A DNA stretch of 27,877 nucleotides from Nitrospiraceae bacterium UBA6905 (GTDB lineage Bacteria; Nitrospirota; Thermodesulfovibrionia; Thermodesulfovibrionales; UBA6898). The stretch is from the NCBI GenBank assembly GCA_002451165.1, contig DKBH01000020.1, forward strand, positions 1 through 27,877, written 5' to 3'. The translations under genes were made by a program, and so were the position numbers. A model generated the notes under the pieces. It saw only the letters and a program-made list of their open reading frames with translations. It ran no database searches and was not told the origin of the DNA. This document shows positions 22,742 through 27,877 of the stretch, piece after piece; position 1 is the stretch's first letter; each line of letters starts with the position of its first letter.

Positions 22742-24100
22742 ATGCATCCCAAAAAACAGGTCATAACTCTTGAACGTGCGCTGAACCTCTCGAGGAGCGA
22801 GTCGACAGCGTTGTTCGACAAGCATGTCAACCATCCACTGGCTGGCCTTCTCAAGCTGGCAGACGCCGATATGCGATTTACCCGAGCGGAGGGAATCTAC
22901 GTGTATGACGAAGAGGGCAGGCCATATATGGATCTCACCGCCGGCTACGGTACTCTGAACCTCGGTCATAATCCGGAGGAGGTTATCAAGGCTGTCCGTG
23001 ATGCACAAAACCTTCCTGCGGTACTCCTGGTCGGCTTTAATCCGCTCATAGGCGCTTTAGGAAACGCGCTGGCTTCGATTCTCCCCGGTGATCTTACCGT
23101 CGCCATATTCGGCAGCGGTGGCGCCGAGGCTGTCGAAAATGCGCTGAAGACCGCCCGTGCCGCAACGGGCCGAAGAACATTCCTTTCGTGCGGAGGCGCG
23201 TACCACGGTCTTTCTTTCGGCGCCCTGTCGGTCTGCGGCTCTGAAAAATTTCGCAGGGCCGTAGGCCCCCTGCTTGAACACTGCGCGTTGATCCCTTTTG
23301 GTGACCTGGATGCGCTCCAACAGAACCTACAGCCAAAGGACGTTGCTGCTTTTATCGTAGAGCCGATACAGGGAGAAGGAGGGGCTGTTGTGCCGCCGGA
23401 GGGTTATCTGAAGGCTGCGGCAGCCTTGTGCAGGAAGTTCGGGACCGTGCTGATTTTCGATGAAATCCAGACCGGCTTCGGAAGGACCGGCAAGATGTTC
23501 GCTATGGAGCACGACGGCGTGGTGCCGGATGTCGTAACGCTTTCGAAGTCCCTCGGCTCAGGGGTCATGCCCGTCAGCGTCTCAATAACCAGCGAAAAGA
23601 TCTGGAAGGCCGCTTTTGGGTCGCGCGACCGGTTCGATCTCACGATATCCACATTCGCGGGGAACCCGGCAGCGTGCGCCGCAGCCCTCAAGACAATTGA
23701 GATCATGCACCGAGAGGACATCCCCGGGAAGGCCCGGGAGATGGGAGACTACGCGAGGGATAAACTGCAGAACCTCAAAACCAAGCATGCCCTTATTAAA
23801 GAAATCCGCGGTCAAGGCCTGCTGCTGGGCATCGAACTCGAAACCGGAGGCCTCTTCAGCGGCGCTATGGAACAGAACTTGGCCCTTATGGTTATAACAG
23901 AATTGCTGCATAAGCACCACATCCTTACGTCGTATTATGAATTTAATCCGAAGGTGATCAGATTTGAGCCGCCCCTCATCGTGACGACCGAACAGATCGA
24001 TGAAGCCGTCGATGCCCTGGACAGGGTGTTAGCGCGGAGAAAGCAGGCCATCTCCCTCTCCTTCGGAAAGACAGCTATCGGGAGAATGCTGCACCACTGA
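22742..24100 (+). CDS. Class III pyridoxal-phosphate aminotransferase
   Basis: This 452-aa protein belongs to the ornithine/acetylornithine/putrescine aminotransferase family. The phosphate-binding GSGGAEAVENALK is at 124-136, the general region CGGAYHGLSFGALS at 150-163, the cofactor-binding FDEIQTGFGRTG at 239-250 with D240, and the Schiff-base lysine K269 in TLSKSLGSG. The TISTFAGNPAACAAAL segment contacts the neighbouring subunit's phosphate. The length is complete. It would move an amino group between an omega-amine and a 2-oxo acid; the substrate is not certain (putrescine, GABA, or a hopanoid precursor are options). It is a single-gene unit behind a strong promoter, converging with accA. 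Confidence 0.92.
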   Translation: MHPKKQVITLERALNLSRSESTALFDKHVNHPLAGLLKLADADMRFTRAEGIYVYDEEGRPYMDLTAGYGTLNLGHNPEEVIKAVRDAQNLPAVLLVGFNPLIGALGNALASILPGDLTVAIFGSGGAEAVENALKTARAATGRRTFLSCGGAYHGLSFGALSVCGSEKFRRAVGPLLEHCALIPFGDLDALQQNLQPKDVAAFIVEPIQGEGGAVVPPEGYLKAAAALCRKFGTVLIFDEIQTGFGRTGKMFAMEHDGVVPDVVTLSKSLGSGVMPVSVSITSEKIWKAAFGSRDRFDLTISTFAGNPAACAAALKTIEIMHREDIPGKAREMGDYARDKLQNLKTKHALIKEIRGQGLLLGIELETGGLFSGAMEQNLALMVITELLHKHHILTSYYEFNPKVIRFEPPLIVTTEQIDEAVDALDRVLARRKQAISLSFGKTAIGRMLHH

Positions 24101-24172
24101 ATCATTGCGATCAAAAAACAGGCGGCGGGTTTTCCATCGAAATCAAGCTCAGGCAGGTCCTCGATGAGCGAT

Positions 24173-25168
24173 CTAATCGGCGGCGGCCACTGCCTCTTCG
24201 GTAAAGCTGCCGATCTTCTTGAGCCGCCGGTACCGGTCCTCGATGAGCTTTCCCGGGGTTTTGGCCTTGAGCTCTTCCAGGGCTTCAGCTATTTTTTCGG
24301 AAATGCTCGCCGCGCTCTCTTCAGGGCTGCGATGAGCCCCGCCCGAAGGCTCCAGGATGATCTCGTCAATGATCTTGAAACGGTAAAGGTCCTGCGCCGT
24401 CATCTTCAGCGCTTCCGAGGCGCGCGCAAAATCTTCCGGTCCGAGATCGAGGCCCTTTTTCCAGAGGATCGCAGCACATCCTTCCGGCGAGATCACAGAA
24501 TATACCGCGTGCTCAAGCATATAGAGACGGTCGGCGACGCTGAGGGCAAGTGCTCCCCCGCTGCCCCCTTCGCCGATGACCACCGAGATGATCGGCACCC
24601 GCAAGCGCGACATCCGCATAAGATTGGACGCGATGGCCTCTCCCTGGCCGCGCTCTTCAGCACCGATCCCCGGATAGGCCCCGGGTGTGTCGATGAAGGT
24701 GATGATAGGCCGCTTGAATTTTTCCGCCAGCTCCATGAGCCGCATAGCCTTGCGGTAGCCTTCAGGGTGCGGCTGGCCGAAGTTTCTGCGGATGCGCTCC
24801 TTCGTACCCCTGCCTTTCTGGTGGCCTATGATCACCGCGGGCACACCGCTCTTGAGGGTCGCCAGGCCACCGACAACTGCCTTGTCATCGGCAAAGCGAC
24901 GGTCGCCATGAAGTTCTATGAACTGATCGGTCATGAGGCCGATATAATCGAGGGTATAGGGCCTGTCCGGATGGCGTGCAAGAAGAGTCTTCTGCCAGGG
25001 GGTAAGCTGCGAATAGATCTCAGTGCGCAGGTCCTTGATCTTCTTCTCCAGCTTCTTGATCTCGCCGGACAGGTTGACGTCCTTGCCGTCGGAGAGCCGC
25101 TTCATCTCTTCTATCTTGAGCTCAAGCTCTTCTATCGGCTTCTCGAAGTCGAGATAGTATTTGATCAT
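24173..25168 (-). CDS. accA: Acetyl-CoA carboxylase carboxyltransferase subunit alpha
   Basis: AccA (331 aa) pairs with AccD to transfer the carboxyl group from biotin to acetyl-CoA in fatty-acid synthesis. The N-terminal coiled coil (about 1-55, ELELKIEEMKRL) is typical. The crotonase-fold core shows HGDRRFADDKAVVGG (87-101), IGHQKGRGTKERIRRNFG, a FIDTPGAYPGIGAEERGQ stretch and VIGEGGSGGALAL, which form the acyl-CoA oxyanion region. The ATG overlaps the dnaE stop by 4 nt, and dnaE-accA order is common in bacteria. It lacks a strong ribosome site, so coupling to dnaE is likely. The start is confirmed by the MIKYYLDFEKPIEELE N-terminus. Confidence 0.98.
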   Translation of the reverse strand: MIKYYLDFEKPIEELELKIEEMKRLSDGKDVNLSGEIKKLEKKIKDLRTEIYSQLTPWQKTLLARHPDRPYTLDYIGLMTDQFIELHGDRRFADDKAVVGGLATLKSGVPAVIIGHQKGRGTKERIRRNFGQPHPEGYRKAMRLMELAEKFKRPIITFIDTPGAYPGIGAEERGQGEAIASNLMRMSRLRVPIISVVIGEGGSGGALALSVADRLYMLEHAVYSVISPEGCAAILWKKGLDLGPEDFARASEALKMTAQDLYRFKIIDEIILEPSGGAHRSPEESAASISEKIAEALEELKAKTPGKLIEDRYRRLKKIGSFTEEAVAAAD

Positions 25169-27877
25169 GAGACCGTCACCGTGCCTCTGCCCATCATGGT
25201 TTCCAGCCTGTTCACCAATGTCGCATCAGGGTTGATCGTAACGCCCGTCGCAATCAGCGTATGAGATGCCGTACTCCGTATCATGAGGTAGAGCTGACAA
25301 TCACCGGGATATTCATGCACCAGGGAATGGATACGGCGGAGGTGCTCGGTGCTTTCCGGCTCGTTCTTCAGGGATATCTCTATCCTCTTCACACTCCTCT
25401 TGCCCGCATCCTCGAGGTTCGATATCTCCAGCGCCCTGACTCGCACCCCCTTTTCATCCTTGTCAATGCTCCCTTTCACCAGCACCACCGCATCCTTTTT
25501 GAGCAGCTGATATATCGTCTTATACAGGGAGGAAAATACGATCACTTCGACGCTGCCCTCGTCATCTTCGAGCGTCAGATATGCCATGAGCTCTCCCGAC
25601 GACTTGACATTCTTCTTTTTCACCGCCCGCAGAATGCCCCCGATGAGTATGTCGGCCTTGTCTGCGACTTGTTCAAGGTCGGATGTCTTCTGGGCTCTGA
25701 GCCGTGAAAGGACAGCATCATAGCGGGTGAGCGGATGGCCGGTAATATAAAAACCTAGTGCCTCCTTTTCGTTTTTCAGGAGCTCCTGCTCATCCCAATC
25801 CGCCGCAGCAGCCACCTGCTCCTCACCCTCTTCCCCGAACATGCTCACCTGGTTGGCGTTCCGCGAACTCCTGCTGCCGCCGTTCAGACCCTCGGAAACC
25901 GCATCCATAGCGGCTGCACGGGAAATACCAAGGGAGTCGAAGGCACCTGCCTTCACGAGTCCTTCCAGCACCTTCTTGTTTACTTTCCGGGTATCGACTC
26001 TTGTGAGGAGGTCTTCGACGGACATAAACGGACCTCCGGTTTCCCTCACCTCGAGCACCGCCTCTATTGCGGCACCTCCCACCCCCTTCACCGCCTCGAG
26101 CCCGAAGCGGATGGAGTTGCCGATCACCCGGAACTCCCTGCCGGAAAGATTGATGTCCGGCGGTAGCATCGCAATCTTCATCTTTCGGCATTCGTTGATG
26201 GATTTCACGATCCTGTCGGAATCGCTCATGTCGAGCGTGAGTGTGGCAGCCATGAACGCGACCGGATAATGGGCCTTGAGGTATGCCGTGTGGTAGGCTA
26301 TGTAGGCATAGGCAGCCGAGTGCGACTTATTGAAGCCGTACTGGGCAAAGGGCTCCATCACCTCAAAGAGCCGCTTTGCCTTCTTGTCGGTGATGCCGTT
26401 TTTGACCGCACCCCTGATGAAGACCTCTTTCTGCTTCTCCATCTCCTCGGCATTCTTTTTCCCCATCGCCTTCCTGAGCAGGTCCGCCTGCCCCATGGAG
26501 AAGTTCGCGATCTTGTTGGCGATCAGCATGACCTGTTCCTGGTACAGGATAATGCCGTAGGTCTCGTCCAGGATGTCCTTGAGCTGGGGCATGATATAGG
26601 TGACCTTGGTCTCGCCCTTTTTACGCTTGATGAAGTCATCGATCCACTGCATAGGGCCGGGGCGGTAAAGGGCTACGAGTGCGATCAGGTCCTCGAAGCG
26701 GTTCGGCTGCATCCTAACGAGGATATCCCGCATGCCCTCGCTCTCGAGCTGGAACACCCCCGCTGTCTGGCCCGAACTGAGCAGTTCATAGGTCAGCCCG
26801 TCATCGAGCGGCATATTCTGCAGGGTCAGCTCTTCGCCTGCCTGTTTGATATATTCCAGGGTCTTCTCGATGACCGTAAGGGTCTTCAGCCCAAGAAAAT
26901 CGAACTTAAGCAGGCCGACCTTCTCGAGCGCCTTCATCTCGAACTGGGTAACGATGCTTTCATCGGCCGGGTTCCGGTACAGCGGGGCATAGTTCGTGAG
27001 CGGCTCCGGCGATATGACCACGCCAGCCGCATGGGTCGAGGCATGCCGGTTCAGCCCCTCAAGCCGCATCGCAATCATGATCAGCTCCCGGACGCTCTCA
27101 TCCGCATCAAATGCCTGTTTCAGCTGAGGTTCCATCTTCAGGGCCAATTCTATCGTCATCTTCGGATCGTTCGGTATGAGCTTTGCGATCCGATCTACCT
27201 CGGCATAGGGGATGTCCATGGCTCGTCCTACATCCCTGATCGCAGCCTTTGCCTTCATGGTACCAAAGGTGATGATCTGGGCCACATGGTCTGCCCCGTA
27301 CTTCCCCGCGACGTAATTGATGACCTCCTGCCGCCGGTCCTGGCAGAAGTCGATGTCGATATCGGGCATGCTCACCCGTTCGGGATTGAGGAACCGCTCA
27401 AAGAGCAGGTTATACTTGATCGGGTCTATCTCGGTAATGTCCAGGCTGTAGGAGACGAGGCTTCCTGCGGCAGAGCCCCTCCCCGGACCGACCGGAATGC
27501 CCCTGCTCTTCGCATGCCGGATAAAGTCCCAGACGATGAGGAAGTATGAAGTGAAGCCCATCTTCTTGATCATCGTCAGCTCATCGGCGAGACGCTCCCG
27601 ATAGACCAGCGGCGCATCGTTGCCGATCTTCCGCGCCAGACCTTCAAGGGCTAGACGGGAAAGGAATTCTTCCGCGTCCGTCCCGTCACCCGTCTCGAAC
27701 TGGGGGAGCAGATTATTATGACGCAGCTCGACATTGCAGCGCTCCGCGATCACGACCGAGTTCCTCAGCGCCTCCGGTACATCACGGAAGGCCTGTGCCA
27801 TCTCTTCGGGCGACTTGAGGTAGAACTCGTTCGTGCTGAACTTCATCCGCGTACTGTCCTTGAGCGTCTTGCCCGTC
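25165..27877 (-). CDS. dnaE: DNA polymerase III subunit alpha (partial, N-terminus beyond window)
   Basis: This is the C-terminal part of the replicative polymerase. The frame stays open to the window edge: upstream of an internal ATG at 27846 the codons read TGKTLKDSTR, as expected inside DnaE, so about 250 N-terminal residues (mostly the PHP domain) lie outside. Visible parts, counted from the internal M, are GPGRGSAAGSLVSY (120-133), the catalytic PDIDIDF (161-167) with its two Asp, the third active-site Asp in LLKFDFLGLKTLT, the finger region, a helix-hairpin-helix segment (AAIEAVLEVRETGG), and a C-terminal OB fold (ILIGGILRAVKKKNVKSSGE). It ends in ATGA overlap with accA. The chain looks intact. 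Confidence 0.97.
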   Translation of the reverse strand, partial: TGKTLKDSTRMKFSTNEFYLKSPEEMAQAFRDVPEALRNSVVIAERCNVELRHNNLLPQFETGDGTDAEEFLSRLALEGLARKIGNDAPLVYRERLADELTMIKKMGFTSYFLIVWDFIRHAKSRGIPVGPGRGSAAGSLVSYSLDITEIDPIKYNLLFERFLNPERVSMPDIDIDFCQDRRQEVINYVAGKYGADHVAQIITFGTMKAKAAIRDVGRAMDIPYAEVDRIAKLIPNDPKMTIELALKMEPQLKQAFDADESVRELIMIAMRLEGLNRHASTHAAGVVISPEPLTNYAPLYRNPADESIVTQFEMKALEKVGLLKFDFLGLKTLTVIEKTLEYIKQAGEELTLQNMPLDDGLTYELLSSGQTAGVFQLESEGMRDILVRMQPNRFEDLIALVALYRPGPMQWIDDFIKRKKGETKVTYIMPQLKDILDETYGIILYQEQVMLIANKIANFSMGQADLLRKAMGKKNAEEMEKQKEVFIRGAVKNGITDKKAKRLFEVMEPFAQYGFNKSHSAAYAYIAYHTAYLKAHYPVAFMAATLTLDMSDSDRIVKSINECRKMKIAMLPPDINLSGREFRVIGNSIRFGLEAVKGVGGAAIEAVLEVRETGGPFMSVEDLLTRVDTRKVNKKVLEGLVKAGAFDSLGISRAAAMDAVSEGLNGGSRSSRNANQVSMFGEEGEEQVAAAADWDEQELLKNEKEALGFYITGHPLTRYDAVLSRLRAQKTSDLEQVADKADILIGGILRAVKKKNVKSSGELMAYLTLEDDEGSVEVIVFSSLYKTIYQLLKKDAVVLVKGSIDKDEKGVRVRALEISNLEDAGKRSVKRIEISLKNEPESTEHLRRIHSLVHEYPGDCQLYLMIRSTASHTLIATGVTINPDATLVNRLETMMGRGTVTVS

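Noticed and set aside
24115..24133. AAAAC ... GTTTT as a terminator between the aminotransferase gene and accA
   Set aside because: Stem of only five mostly A-T pairs, no useful T-tract on the plus strand.
24164..25264. Long plus-strand frame opposite accA
   Set aside because: Shadow of accA; a frame opposite a long coding gene is expected at this base composition. The same holds for 26269-27549 opposite dnaE and 13161-13973 opposite nadB.

Overview
The window reads as a chromosomal segment of a Gram-negative bacterium with mid-range GC. The gene set (a DUF4390 protein coupled to an NtrY/NtrX pair, HD-GYP and HEAT signalling proteins, an archaeal/bacterial adenosine-specific kinase, separate hisI and hisE, class I PurE) recalls Nitrospirota (Thermodesulfovibrionia-like) or deltaproteobacterial lineages. 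This placement is inferred from gene content and is not proven.

Layout. 0-4.0 kb: a small RRM RNA-binding protein (+), then a minus-strand group radC, purD, purE and a DUF89 phosphatase-like gene that overlaps purE by 4 nt. 4.1-7.4 kb: a plus-strand pair, a 711-aa HEAT-repeat protein and an HD-GYP protein, sharing a homologous N-terminal domain. 7.45-7.58 kb: tRNA-Leu(GAG) with its own promoter and terminator. 7.6-9.1 kb: a minus-strand operon adenosine-specific kinase, hisI, hisE, HIT hydrolase. 9.1-13.1 kb: an opposing operon DUF4390, NtrY-like kinase, NtrX-like sigma54 activator; the two operons seem to share one bidirectional -10 element. 13.2-14.8 kb: nadB (-). 14.9-18.3 kb: rpmE, DUF1385, prfA, prmC (+), a translation-linked cluster with a strong terminator between rpmE and DUF1385.

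18.3-22.7 kb is the accessory part: sparse, AT-richer, with short genes and many repeats. It holds an orphan secreted protein, a small two-helix membrane protein between imperfect direct repeats, and a solitary integron gene cassette. The cassette has a 72-aa ORF and a textbook attC site (R-boxes, 7-nt central spacers, two extrahelical bases), but no integrase gene is visible. Just upstream of the cassette is a palindrome within an array of ACTAATA motifs. An NCS2-like permease (-) with a good sigma70 promoter closes the block.

22.7-27.9 kb returns to housekeeping: a class III aminotransferase behind a strong promoter (+), then dnaE (running off the right edge) and accA on the minus strand, overlapping by 4 nt.

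The most notable observations are the orphan cassette and its repeat-rich neighbourhood, the duplicated N-terminal domain in the HEAT/HD-GYP pair, the DUF89-purE coupling, the shared -10 promoter, and the terminator placed 9 nt before the DUF1385 start.
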